Positions 7,189 to 15,116 of a stretch of DNA of 17,923 nucleotides are shown here, piece after piece. Under the pieces are notes generated by a model. The model ran no database searches. It worked only from the letters and a program-made list of their open reading frames with translations, and was not told where the DNA came from. Position numbers and translations under genes: made by a program. The stretch's first letter is position 1; the number at the start of each line of letters is the position of its first letter. This DNA comes from an uncultured Eubacteriales bacterium (GTDB lineage Bacteria; Bacillota; Clostridia; Oscillospirales; CAG-272), in the NCBI GenBank assembly GCA_900546635.1, contig URDS01000047.1, forward strand, positions 1 to 17,923, read 5' to 3'.

Positions 7189-7503
7189 AAAATTTGTGAG
7201 AATGTCTGCAAAGCCGTTTTCAAAACAGACGGCCGCGCGGCTTTTTGAAAGGCCGTATCCCCGCCGCGCCTTTGTGGAAAGTGAATTTCACAATTGAAAA
7301 TTCCCGGTACAAACGGCGAAAAAGGGACTTATTCACATTTTCAACCGGTAGTTTTCCACATTTGCAATGTGAAAAAGTGGAAAACTCAAAAATAGGATAC
7401 GCGGACGCCGTTTCCGCATACAAAACGGCGAAAAAGCAGATTCATCCGGGCTTGTCCCGAAAAAACCGGCAAAAAGTATGCCGGATCATAAGGAAAAGAA
7501 GAA
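7189..7503. other. gyrB-gyrA spacer with DnaA-box-like cluster and hairpins
   Basis: No gene is visible in this 315-bp gap. It holds a group of DnaA-box-like 9-mers: reverse CTTTCCACA (7273-7281), AATTTCACA (7284-7292), TTATTCACA (7329-7337, one mismatch to consensus), TTTTCCACA (7352-7360), reverse TTTTTCACA (7368-7376) and reverse TTTTCCACT (7376-7384). AGTTTTCCAC (7350-7359) and GTGGAAAACT (7377-7386) form a perfect 10-bp inverted repeat. Nearer gyrA are three hairpins: CGCCGTTT/AAACGGCG (7406-7430), CGGG/CCCG (7447-7459) and CCGGC/GCCGG (7466-7484). I could not identify a convincing promoter for gyrA. Confidence 0.55.
7210..7246 (+). terminator. Possible weak terminator after gyrB
   Basis: AAAGCCG (7210-7216) pairs with CGGCTTT (7238-7244), and the T-run continues to 7246. 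The 21-nt loop contains the competing palindrome GCCGCGCGGC (part of it), so folding is ambiguous. It is a weak candidate terminator. Confidence 0.3.
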
Positions 7504-10104
7504 ATGAGTAACAATCAGAGCGGCAATTTGGAGTTTCCGGAACAGAAAATCATTGACGTGGACATGGAAAAGCAGGTGCGGCAGGCGTTTATCGAATATT
7601 CGATGAGCGTCATTACCAGCCGCGCCCTGCCCGACGTGCGCGACGGGATGAAGCCCGGCCAGCGCCGGATCTTGTACGCGATGTATGAGGATCATCTGAC
7701 CTATGACAAACCTTTTAAAAAGAGCGCGACCACAGTCGGCAACGTGCTTGGCCGATACCATCCGCACGGCGACGCGGCCGTTTACCAGACGATGGTCCGT
7801 ATGGCGCAGCCCTTTTCCTATCGCTATCCGCTGGTAAGCGGCCACGGAAACTTCGGCAACGTGGACGGCGACGGCGCGGCCGCGTACCGTTATACCGAGG
7901 CGCGCCTCGCGAAGCTGGCCGACGAAATGATGACCGACATTGAAAAGGATGTCGTTGAATTTGCGCCGAACTTTGACAATTCGAGAAAAGAACCTGTGGT
8001 TCTGCCCAGCCGCTTTCCGAACCTGCTGGTCAACGGATGCGTGGGCATTGCCGTCGGTATGGCGACCAACATTCCGCCGCACAACCTCGGCGAGGTCATA
8101 GACGGCACGCTCGCGATGATGGAAAACCCGAACATCACAGTAGCCGAACTGATGAACTGCATCAAGGGCCCCGATTTTCCGACCTATGCCGCGGTTTACG
8201 GCACAAGGGGCATTTACGACGCCTATTCGACCGGCAGAGGGCGCATCACCGTGCGCGCGACGGCTGAGATCGAAGAGGACCATCACAGGATCGTATTTAC
8301 CGAGATCCCCTACATGGTCAACAAAAGCATGCTGATCGAAAACATGGCCGAGCTTGTCAAGGACAAGCGGATCGACGGCATCACGGGTCTGCGCGACGAG
8401 AGCGGACGCGGCGGCATGCGCATCGTCGTGGAGTATCGGCGCGACACGAATCCGCAGGTCGTGCTCAATCAGCTTTACCGCTTTACGCAGCTTCAGGACA
8501 CCTGCGCCGTCAATATGCTGGCGCTTGTGAACGGGCAGCCGAAAATTTTGAGCCTGCCCGAAATTCTGCGGCTGTATATCGACTTCCAGGAGGACATTAT
8601 TGTCCGCCGCACGAAATTTGATCTCGACCGCGCGCAGCGCGAAATGCATATCTACGAGGGCTACAAAATCGCGATCGACCATATCGACGAAGTGATCGAA
8701 GTTATTAAAAAGAGCGCGTCGGTCTCGGCGGCAAGGGAAAATTTGATGGAGCGCTTCTCGCTCACCGAGGCGCAGGCGCAGGCCATTGTGGATATGACGC
8801 TCGGCAAGCTCTCCGGCCTTGAGCGGCAGAAGATCGAAGAACGTCTCGCCTACCTTGAAGCGCGCGTGGCCGAGCTTCTCTCGATTCTCGGAGATGAAAA
8901 TAAGATCAAGAACATCGTGCGCGAGGAACTGCTTGAGATCAAGCGCAAATTTTCGGACGCGCGCCGCACGCAGATTGTGGAATCGACCGACGACATTGAG
9001 CTTGAAGACCTGATCGAGCGGCACGCCTGCGTCATTACGCTGACCAACGCGGGCTACATCAAGCGTCTGCCGGCCGACACCTATACCGCCCAGCACCGCG
9101 GCGGAAAGGGCATTATCGGCATGACCACCAAGGAAGAGGACTTTATCGAAAAGGTGCTGGTGGCGAACAGCCATTCCTATATCCTTTTCTTCACAAACAG
9201 CGGAAAGGTCTTTACCAGAAAGGCCTACCAGATTCCCGAAGCGTCGCGCACGGCCAAGGGGTCCAACATCGTCAACCTGCTTGAGACCGCGCCGGGCGAA
9301 AAAATCACGGCCATGATCGAAATTTCCTCGTTTGAGGAGGGGCAGTATCTGACGATGGTCACGCGCCGCGGCATCATCAAGCGCACGCTGCTCTCCGAAT
9401 ACGAGTATCAGCGCAAGGGCGGCAAAATCGCGCTGTCGCTGGATGCGGGCGACGAGCTTCTCTTTGTCAAAAACACCGACGGCAACGCCGAGATCATCAT
9501 TGCCACGCACGACGGCAACGCGGTCCGCTTTGAGGAGCAAAACACCCGCGCGATGGGCAGAACGGCGCGCGGCGTGCGTGGGATCCGCGTCGCCGAGGAC
9601 GACGAGGTATGCGGCGTCGCGCTGGTCGAACCGGGCAAAAAGCTGGTCACCATCACCGAAAACGGGTACGGCAAGCTGACCGAATTTGAGGACTTCCGCA
9701 CGATGAAGAACCGGGGCGGCAAGGGCGTGTGCGCGCACAACATCACCGAAAAGACCGGCAGGCTTTCTTCGATTGCGTCGGTGGAGGACGGAGACGATTT
9801 GATGCTGATTACGCAGGACGGCACGGTCATCCGCATTCCGGTCGCGGGCATTCCGACCTATTCGCGCACGGCGGGCGGCGTCATTGTCATGCGCCTGTCC
9901 GGGGACGCGAAGATCGTGAACTTTGCAAAAGTGGAGAGCGAGGAGCGTCTCGAAAAAGAGGCGGCGACCGCTTCCGCGCTTGAACGCGCGGCCGAAAAGA
10001 CCTCCGCCGCGGACAGCGCGCTTTCGTTTGACAGCGCGGACGGCGAAGACGGCGAAAACGGCGCCGGTCAAGCGGCGAGCGAGGATTCGGACGATGAAAT
10101 TTAA
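7504..10104 (+). CDS. gyrA: DNA gyrase subunit A
   Basis: GyrA is the DNA breakage-reunion subunit of gyrase. This 866-residue copy has the N-terminal YSMSVITSRALPDVRDGMKPGQRR, the catalytic tyrosine Y130 in RYTE, and a C-terminal beta-pinwheel with a GyrA box QHRGGKG (530-536; consensus QRRGGKG), which marks it as gyrase rather than ParC. The quinolone-determining segment reads HPHGDAAVYQT: the usual Ser is Ala (A91) and the usual acidic residue is Gln (Q95). The protein ends in an acidic, Gly/Ser-rich tail (EDGENGAGQAASEDSDDEI). The ATG is preceded by AAGGAAAAGAAG. Its last 11 nt overlap the next gene, a lipoprotein. A long open frame on the opposite strand is a shadow. Confidence 0.98.
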   Translation: MSNNQSGNLEFPEQKIIDVDMEKQVRQAFIEYSMSVITSRALPDVRDGMKPGQRRILYAMYEDHLTYDKPFKKSATTVGNVLGRYHPHGDAAVYQTMVRMAQPFSYRYPLVSGHGNFGNVDGDGAAAYRYTEARLAKLADEMMTDIEKDVVEFAPNFDNSRKEPVVLPSRFPNLLVNGCVGIAVGMATNIPPHNLGEVIDGTLAMMENPNITVAELMNCIKGPDFPTYAAVYGTRGIYDAYSTGRGRITVRATAEIEEDHHRIVFTEIPYMVNKSMLIENMAELVKDKRIDGITGLRDESGRGGMRIVVEYRRDTNPQVVLNQLYRFTQLQDTCAVNMLALVNGQPKILSLPEILRLYIDFQEDIIVRRTKFDLDRAQREMHIYEGYKIAIDHIDEVIEVIKKSASVSAARENLMERFSLTEAQAQAIVDMTLGKLSGLERQKIEERLAYLEARVAELLSILGDENKIKNIVREELLEIKRKFSDARRTQIVESTDDIELEDLIERHACVITLTNAGYIKRLPADTYTAQHRGGKGIIGMTTKEEDFIEKVLVANSHSYILFFTNSGKVFTRKAYQIPEASRTAKGSNIVNLLETAPGEKITAMIEISSFEEGQYLTMVTRRGIIKRTLLSEYEYQRKGGKIALSLDAGDELLFVKNTDGNAEIIIATHDGNAVRFEEQNTRAMGRTARGVRGIRVAEDDEVCGVALVEPGKKLVTITENGYGKLTEFEDFRTMKNRGGKGVCAHNITEKTGRLSSIASVEDGDDLMLITQDGTVIRIPVAGIPTYSRTAGGVIVMRLSGDAKIVNFAKVESEERLEKEAATASALERAAEKTSAADSALSFDSADGEDGENGAGQAASEDSDDEI

Positions 10105-10693
10105 AGCGGGCGTCGGTTTTCTGATCCTTTGTCTCTTTTGCACGGCGTTTCTTCTTGGCTGCGAGGACAACCGCATCAAGGAAAGCGACGTGCGCGCGGT
10201 TCTGCCCGGCCTTATCGAGGCTTCAAAGCCGCTCAATGAAATTTATTTTGGCTATGGTTTTCCGCCTGCGGCGGAGGACCTGCCCGCGGGCGGGTATTAT
10301 TATGTAGACGGCGCGCGGCTCGGATTTTATTCGATCAGCGAGATCAAAGAAGCGACCGAGGCCGTGTTTACGCCCGAATACTGCGCGCTGCTTTACGCAG
10401 CTGCGTTTGACGGCGTGGCGACTGAGGACGCGGTGGCGCCCCCGCGCTTTGCGGAGGGGGAACTCGGACTGATGCAGTCCACTTCCTCGCCGGTCTATAC
10501 GCTCGCCGAGCGGGAATATGATTATTCCACGCTGATTGTCAAAAAGCGCGCGCCGGACCGCGTGACGATTCAGATCGACACTCACGCGGAGGGCGCAACG
10601 CAGATTGTGCAGCTGATTTTGGTCCGCACCGTCAATACGCTTGCGGACGGAACGACGGAGACGCTCTGGCGGCTGGACAGTCCGACGTATTGA
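10094..10693 (+). CDS. Predicted lipoprotein of unknown function overlapping gyrA
   Basis: I do not recognise this family with confidence. The 199-residue product from the ATG at 10094 begins with a lipoprotein signal: basic MKFK, a hydrophobic core, then the lipobox LLGC with C23 as the expected lipidated cysteine. It should therefore be anchored on the outer face of the membrane. The remainder is soluble, rich in Tyr/Glu/Asp, with alternating strand-like segments (RVTIQIDTH, IVQLILVRTVNT) and a final WRLDSPTY. The pattern of a helical stretch ending VFTPEYC followed by beta strands weakly recalls NTF2-like or IseA-like extracellular domains; this is a guess. The start lies inside gyrA (11-nt overlap, different frame), so translation is likely coupled. 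An in-frame start farther upstream would destroy the signal peptide and is rejected. Confidence 0.75.
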   Translation: MKFKAGVGFLILCLFCTAFLLGCEDNRIKESDVRAVLPGLIEASKPLNEIYFGYGFPPAAEDLPAGGYYYVDGARLGFYSISEIKEATEAVFTPEYCALLYAAAFDGVATEDAVAPPRFAEGELGLMQSTSSPVYTLAEREYDYSTLIVKKRAPDRVTIQIDTHAEGATQIVQLILVRTVNTLADGTTETLWRLDSPTY

Positions 10694-10983
10694 TATTTTG
10701 AGCGTCCCCGGACGCTATGACACGCCGGCGCGCAGGCGCATGAAGCATAAACGCACGAAGCATGGTGCGCGGCAGGCGAACACAGCCGCGACAATTATAC
10801 ATAGATACGCGAACACACAAATCTGCAAGTCCACAACCCCACGGGCGCATACCGCGGCTTTTCATGCCGCGCGGCAAAAAACTTTTTCACAGATGGAGCA
10901 AAGCAAAAGCTTGTATAAATTACCTTTCGGTTTAATCGGTGGTCTTGATTTGATCGGCAGGAACCGGGACAGGAGGAAAATGC
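10694..10983. other. Spacer between the lipoprotein gene and recA
   Basis: No gene is supported here. Just after the lipoprotein stop, AGCGTC/GACGCT (10701-10716) forms a short hairpin without a T-run. A second hairpin, CGCGGC/GCCGCG (10853-10871), is followed by an A-run then TTTTT. TATAAA at 10914-10919 resembles a -10 for recA but has no good -35. Two CGAACAC half-sites (near 10777 and 10810) lack the inverted partner needed for a Gram-positive LexA (Cheo) box. Confidence 0.5.
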
Positions 10984-12102
10984 ATGAAATCGACCAAAAA
11001 ACCCACGGCAAAAGCCGGGGATGCGGCTGAAAACGAAGGCGCTGACAAAGAAAAAGCGCTGGCGACTGCGCTTGCCCAGATTGAAAAGGGATACGGCAAG
11101 GGCGCGATTATGAAGCTCGGCGAGGGGCTTGACGGGGACATTCCTTCGATTTCCACCGGCTCGCTGACGCTGGATCTGGCGCTCGGCATCGGCGGCGTTC
11201 CGCGCGGGCGGATTGTAGAAATCTACGGGCCGGAATCGTCCGGTAAAACCACGGTCGCGCTGCACATCATCGCCGAGGCGCAGAAAGCGGGCGGTGAGGC
11301 CGCGTTTATCGACGCGGAGCACGCGCTCGATCCCCGCTATGCCAAAAAGCTGGGCGTCAACATCAACGATCTTCTGGTCTCCCAGCCCGACTGCGGCGAG
11401 GACGCGCTCTCTATCGCCGAGGCGCTCGCGCGTTCGGGCGCGATTGACGTGATCGTCATCGACTCGGTGGCCGCGCTTGTGCCGAAGCAGGAGATCGACG
11501 GCGAAATGGGCTCCTCGCATGTCGGCTTGCAGGCGAGACTCATGTCTCAGGCCATGCGCAAGCTGTCGGGTATCATTTCCAAAAACAACTGCATTATCGT
11601 GTTCATCAACCAGCTGCGCGACAAGGTCGGCGTGATGTACGGCAATCCGGAGGTCACGTCGGGCGGAAACGCGCTCAAATACTATGCGTCGGTGCGGATC
11701 GACGTGCGCAAGCGCGAGCAGATCAAAGCTACCGGCGGCGAAGTGTACGGCAATCGCGTCAAGTGCAAGGTTGTCAAAAACAAGGTCGCGCCCCCTTTCC
11801 GCACGGCGGAGTTTGACATTCTGTTCGGCAAGGGCATCTCAAGAATCGGCGAACTCGTCGATCTCGGCGAGGTTGCGGGCGTGATTCAAAAGAGCGGTTC
11901 GTGGTATTCTTTTGGCGGAGAGCGGATTGGACAGGGCAAGGAAAATGTGCGCAAATTCCTTGAGAGCAATCCGGACATCTCGGCTGAAATCGAAAAGAAA
12001 ATCCGCGCGACCGCCAATCCGGAATTGCTCGACGAGGAAGTCGGAAGCGATTTCGAGATTGAAGAAGAATTTGACGTACGGGATTTTGACTTAGATGTAT
12101 GA
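10984..12102 (+). CDS. recA: RecA recombinase
   Basis: RecA forms filaments on single-stranded DNA, pairs homologous strands and triggers LexA self-cleavage. The 372 residues have all landmarks: Walker A GPESSGKTT (82-90), VIVIDSVAALVPKQEIDGE with the Walker B, the loop-2 region MYGNPEVTSGGNALKYYASVRIDVRK, and an acidic C-terminal tail. The N-terminus carries a Lys/Ala/Glu-rich extension (about 25 residues) ahead of the conserved ALAQIEKGYGKGAIMKLG. Of two closely spaced ATGs, the one at 10984 is 7 nt after AGGAGG (10971-10976); that at 10980 is too close and out of frame. recX overlaps the 3' end by 8 nt. No LexA box was found upstream. Confidence 0.98.
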   Translation: MKSTKKPTAKAGDAAENEGADKEKALATALAQIEKGYGKGAIMKLGEGLDGDIPSISTGSLTLDLALGIGGVPRGRIVEIYGPESSGKTTVALHIIAEAQKAGGEAAFIDAEHALDPRYAKKLGVNINDLLVSQPDCGEDALSIAEALARSGAIDVIVIDSVAALVPKQEIDGEMGSSHVGLQARLMSQAMRKLSGIISKNNCIIVFINQLRDKVGVMYGNPEVTSGGNALKYYASVRIDVRKREQIKATGGEVYGNRVKCKVVKNKVAPPFRTAEFDILFGKGISRIGELVDLGEVAGVIQKSGSWYSFGGERIGQGKENVRKFLESNPDISAEIEKKIRATANPELLDEEVGSDFEIEEEFDVRDFDLDV

Positions 12103-12709
12103 AACTTTTTTGCGGGTCGCCCGGATTCTTCCTGCGGACGGGGGGGACGGTATGCAGATTCATGTCATGCCGTCGGCGCTTTTGCCTTCCGTATACCGGC
12201 AGACCGGAATTTTGACGATTTCCGTAGACGATTATTTAGAGCTTTCGCTGGACCTCGGCCCGATTTCGCCGGAGGTTCTTCCGAAATTGATGGAATGCGC
12301 CGACCGATACGCCGCAGTACGCTATGCGGTTCGCTTATTGTCCGGCGGAATGTATAATAAGCAGCAGCTTGCAAGAAAGCTTCATCTGAAGGGCTATGGC
12401 GACATGGCGATTCGCCACGCCTTGTCTTTTGTGGTCGGGTGCGGCTATGTCAACGAGAAGATGCAGGTTGAGAGCTATATACGTGTGTGCATTAGAAGGC
12501 GCGGGTACGGGCGCCGCAAAATCTGGGCGGTGCTGATGAAGCGCGGGTATGCGCAGGAGGACATCAAAAATGCGCTTGCGATGTATACCGACGAGGATTT
12601 TGAAAATTCAAAGCACGACTTTCTTATGCGCAAATTCGGCAAACTGGAGCCTGAAACCAAAGAGGAGGCCGAAGCGTTTCAGAGAGCGCTCTACAATCAC
12701 GGTTTTTGA
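12095..12709 (+). CDS. recX: RecX-family regulator of RecA
   Basis: RecX proteins bind and limit or remodel RecA filaments. This 204-residue product is built of the three-helix repeats typical of the family: RYAVRLLSGGMYNKQQLARKL, then VNEKMQVESYIRVCIRRRGYG and RRKIWAVLMKRGYAQEDI, and ends LYNHGF. The position directly after recA with an 8-nt overlap supports the call. The start is uncertain: ATG 12095 has no clear ribosome binding site and would rely on coupling to recA, whereas ATG 12152 follows a GGGGGGGAC stretch but would trim 19 residues of the family's usual N-terminal beta region. Confidence 0.85.
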   Translation: MYETFLRVARILPADGGDGMQIHVMPSALLPSVYRQTGILTISVDDYLELSLDLGPISPEVLPKLMECADRYAAVRYAVRLLSGGMYNKQQLARKLHLKGYGDMAIRHALSFVVGCGYVNEKMQVESYIRVCIRRRGYGRRKIWAVLMKRGYAQEDIKNALAMYTDEDFENSKHDFLMRKFGKLEPETKEEAEAFQRALYNHGF

Positions 12710-12759
12710 ATGAGGGCGGCGGACGGATGCGTGTTTGTCCCCGAATGGGATACCGCGCC

Positions 12760-12962
12760 GCCGCCGCGCCGAAGCTATGCCGATGTGCGGGAGTCACGTG
12801 CCCGTGTCGAAGCTGCGCCGATGTGCGAAGCCGCGCGTCGATGCGGAAGCTATGCCGCCGCGCCGAAGCTATGCCGATGTGCGGGAGTCACGTGCCCGTG
12901 TCGAAGCCGCGCCGATGTGCGAAGCCGCGCGTCGATGCGGAAGCTATGCCGCCGCGCCGAAG
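12760..12962. repeat. 94-bp tandem repeat, two copies plus a partial third
   Basis: Copy 1 (12760-12853) and copy 2 (12854-12947) differ at a single base (T at 12814, C at 12908). A third copy begins at 12948 and matches for 15 bp before diverging. Inside each unit a 20-mer (12770-12789) recurs 38 bp later with two mismatches (12808-12827), so the unit itself arose by duplication. The unit contains CACGTG and many CG-rich words. Because 94 is not a multiple of three, several overlapping forward frames stay open and give Cys/Arg-rich peptides; I regard these as by-products. No function is known to me. Confidence 0.9.
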
Positions 12963-13202
12963 TCGTGTCGCTGTGCATTTTTGTAAGGAAACGGTCTTGA
13001 TCGCTCCGAATTTTTGCGAAAAAGGGAACGATTTCGCGGTTTAGGCTTTCTTGCCGGTTCCGTGCAGCGCAAAAAATCCGGTTCGCGGCGGCGCATATCG
13101 CCGCGAAAAGCCGCTTTCGCGCGTTTTTTGCGCGGCAAAACGCGTAGGGGAGACTACTGCCCTTTTTTCACAATTTTGTTAAATTTTAAAGGAATGGTTT
13201 GA
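12963..13202. other. Remainder of recX-rimO spacer with nested inverted repeats
   Basis: No gene is supported. GCGCAAAAAA (13067-13076) and TTTTTTGCGC (13124-13133) are a perfect 10-bp inverted repeat. They enclose a second perfect hairpin, TTCGCGGCG (13082-13090) with CGCCGCGAA (13099-13107) and an 8-nt loop. Another short stem, CGCGC/GCGCG (13118-13134), competes with the outer one. These may be terminators facing either way or a structured RNA. An AT-rich stretch (13163-13190) lies before rimO, but I could not assign a convincing promoter. Confidence 0.5.
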
Positions 13203-14534
13203 ATGAAAATCGGTTTTGTGTCGCTCGGATGCTCCAAAAATTTGGTCAATACCGAAGTCATGCTGAAAATTTTGGCCGATGCCGGCTATGAAATCACGCC
13301 GGACGAGACCGAGGCGGACATTGTGGTCATCAACACCTGCGGCTTTATCCAAAGCGCGAAGGAAGAGGCGATTGAGAACATTCTCGATATCGCTTGGTTA
13401 AAATCGCACGGAAAGCTGCGCGGGATCGTCGTCTGCGGATGTCTTTGCGAGCGCTACCGCGAGGAGATTTTTTCCGAAATGCCGGAGGTGGACGCGCTGC
13501 TCGGCACCGGTTCGTATCACAGAATCGCGGAGGCGGTCGCGGCACTCGCGCGCGGCGAAAAATACGCCTCGTTTGAAGATAAGGAAGAAGCGCCGCTTGG
13601 CGGCGACCGCGTGCTGACCACGCCCGAATACACCGCGTATCTGAAGGTCGCCGAGGGCTGCGACAACCGCTGCACCTATTGCGCGATCCCATTGATCCGC
13701 GGCCGGATGCGCTCGCGCACGGTCGAGGATATTGTGGCCGAGGCGAAAAATCTGGAGGCGCTCGGCGTGCGCGAACTCAATCTGATCGCGCAGGACACCT
13801 CCCGCTACGGGCTGGACTTGTACGGAAAGTACATGCTGCCCGAACTTGTGCGCGCGATCTGCCGGGAAACCTCGATTCCCTGGATTCGACTGCTCTATCT
13901 CTATCCGGACAAGATCACGGACGAATTGATCGCCGAAATTCGGGACAACGACCGCGTTTGCAAGTATGTGGATCTGCCGGTGCAGCATATAAATGAACGT
14001 GTGCTTTCGGCCATGAACCGGCACGGCGGCGGAAAGCTGATCCGCTCGGTTATCGAGAAGCTTCGCCGGGAGATTCCGGGCGTGACGATCCGCACCACGG
14101 TCATTGCGGGCTTTCCGGGCGAGACCGAGGACGAATTTGCGGAGCTTTGCGCGTTTATCAAAGAGACGAAATTTGACCGCTTCGGCGCGTTCGCCTATTC
14201 CCCCGAAGAGGGAACCGAGGCCGCGGCGTTTGACGGTCAGCTTGACGAGCAGGTAAAGCAGGACCGGTGCGACACGCTGATGCGTGTGCAGCTTGCCGTG
14301 TCCGAAAAGCTGCTCGAAGAAAAAATCAGTTCCGAAATCGAGGTGCTCTGCGAGGGGTACGATACGGTTTCGGGCGTGTATTTCGGCCGGAGCCGCGCGG
14401 ACGCGCCCGATGTGGACGGAAAAGTGTATTTTACGGCGAAGAAAAAGATTCCGGAGGGACGCTTTGTGCAGGTGGAGATCACCGAGGCGCTGGATTATGA
14501 CCTGTTTGGTCGGGCTTTGGAGGGCATGAAATGA
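13203..14534 (+). CDS. rimO: Ribosomal protein S12 methylthiotransferase RimO
   Basis: RimO is a radical-SAM enzyme with two iron-sulfur clusters that adds a methylthio group to a conserved aspartate of ribosomal protein uS12. The 443-residue length is standard. The N-terminal UPF0004 domain shows its three cluster cysteines in LGCSKNLVN (C10), INTCGF and VVCGCLC. The radical-SAM CxxxCxxC is C153, C157 and C160 in GCDNRCTYCAIPLIRG. A C-terminal TRAM domain is expected from about residue 375. The opening MKIGFVSLGCSKNLVN distinguishes RimO from MiaB, whose start and insertions differ. AAAGGA lies about 10 nt before the ATG. It overlaps pgsA by ATGA, and the two are likely cotranscribed. Confidence 0.95.
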   Translation: MKIGFVSLGCSKNLVNTEVMLKILADAGYEITPDETEADIVVINTCGFIQSAKEEAIENILDIAWLKSHGKLRGIVVCGCLCERYREEIFSEMPEVDALLGTGSYHRIAEAVAALARGEKYASFEDKEEAPLGGDRVLTTPEYTAYLKVAEGCDNRCTYCAIPLIRGRMRSRTVEDIVAEAKNLEALGVRELNLIAQDTSRYGLDLYGKYMLPELVRAICRETSIPWIRLLYLYPDKITDELIAEIRDNDRVCKYVDLPVQHINERVLSAMNRHGGGKLIRSVIEKLRREIPGVTIRTTVIAGFPGETEDEFAELCAFIKETKFDRFGAFAYSPEEGTEAAAFDGQLDEQVKQDRCDTLMRVQLAVSEKLLEEKISSEIEVLCEGYDTVSGVYFGRSRADAPDVDGKVYFTAKKKIPEGRFVQVEITEALDYDLFGRALEGMK

Positions 14535-15106
14535 AACTGAATTTACCGAATCGTCTGACGATGCTGCGCTGCTTTTTGGTGCCGCTGTTTTTGCTTGCGA
14601 TCACGCTGCCCGAAAATACGACGGCGGCCTGTCTGATTTCGGCGGCTGTGTTCGGCGCCGCGTCCCTTACCGATATGCTGGACGGAAAAATCGCGCGCAG
14701 CCGCGGGCTGATTACCGATTTCGGAAAGTTTATGGATCCGCTGGCCGACAAACTGATGGTGTTCGGCGCGCTGCTCGGCATTTTGTACCGGTTTGAGGAG
14801 ATTCGCCCTGTTTTTTTGTGGGTGGCGTTTATCGTGATCTTCCGCGAACTGGCTGTGACTTCGATGCGGCTGGTTGTCGCCGGCAAGTCGGGCGAGGTGA
14901 TCGCGGCAAAGTGGATCGGCAAGGTCAAGACGGTCACGCAGATTTTCGCGGTTCTTGTGATTTTGCTCGAACCTGCGCTCCCCGCAAATATACTGCCGCC
15001 GCGGCTTTTCAGCTACATTGCGATGGCGGCGATGTCGGTGATGACGGTCTGGTCGGGTGTTGATTATCTGAAGTCCTATTGGAAATACATCCAGCCGGAC
15101 GTGTGA
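14531..15106 (+). CDS. pgsA: CDP-diacylglycerol-glycerol-3-phosphate 3-phosphatidyltransferase
   Basis: PgsA makes phosphatidylglycerol-phosphate, the committed step to phosphatidylglycerol and cardiolipin, in the membrane. The 191 residues carry the full CDP-alcohol phosphatidyltransferase signature DGxxARx8GxxxDxxxD at D51, G52, A55, R56, G65, D69 and D73. The N-terminus MKLNLPNRLTMLR is typical of PgsA. Several hydrophobic segments (about 14-25, 31-45, 75-90, 94-110, 135-165) are membrane helices. The ATG shares four bases with the rimO stop (ATGA), and GGAGGG lies about 6 nt upstream within rimO. rimO-pgsA is a frequent Firmicutes neighbourhood. Confidence 0.93.
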   Translation: MKLNLPNRLTMLRCFLVPLFLLAITLPENTTAACLISAAVFGAASLTDMLDGKIARSRGLITDFGKFMDPLADKLMVFGALLGILYRFEEIRPVFLWVAFIVIFRELAVTSMRLVVAGKSGEVIAAKWIGKVKTVTQIFAVLVILLEPALPANILPPRLFSYIAMAAMSVMTVWSGVDYLKSYWKYIQPDV

Positions 15107-15116
15107 GGGGATGCCG

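Noticed and set aside
9923..10093. Upstream extension of the lipoprotein reading frame into gyrA
   Set aside because: It would bury the signal peptide and lipobox inside the protein and overlaps gyrA by 182 bp; the extension is a frame shadow of gyrA.
7486..10236. A 916-codon open frame on the minus strand opposite gyrA
   Set aside because: It lies exactly antisense to an unmistakable gyrA, has no recognisable domain, and its Arg/His/Asp-rich composition is what a reversed GC-third-position gene yields.
10773..10820. LexA (Cheo) box controlling recA
   Set aside because: Only CGAAC half-sites are present; no GTTCG partner lies at the required spacing.
12760..12962. CRISPR array
   Set aside because: The copies are contiguous 94-bp units with no variable spacers, and no cas genes are nearby.
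12706..13044. Three overlapping Cys/Arg-rich forward open frames after recX
   Set aside because: They exist because the 94-bp repeat lacks stops in several frames; the same peptides appear in different frames and none has a ribosome binding site or a known domain.
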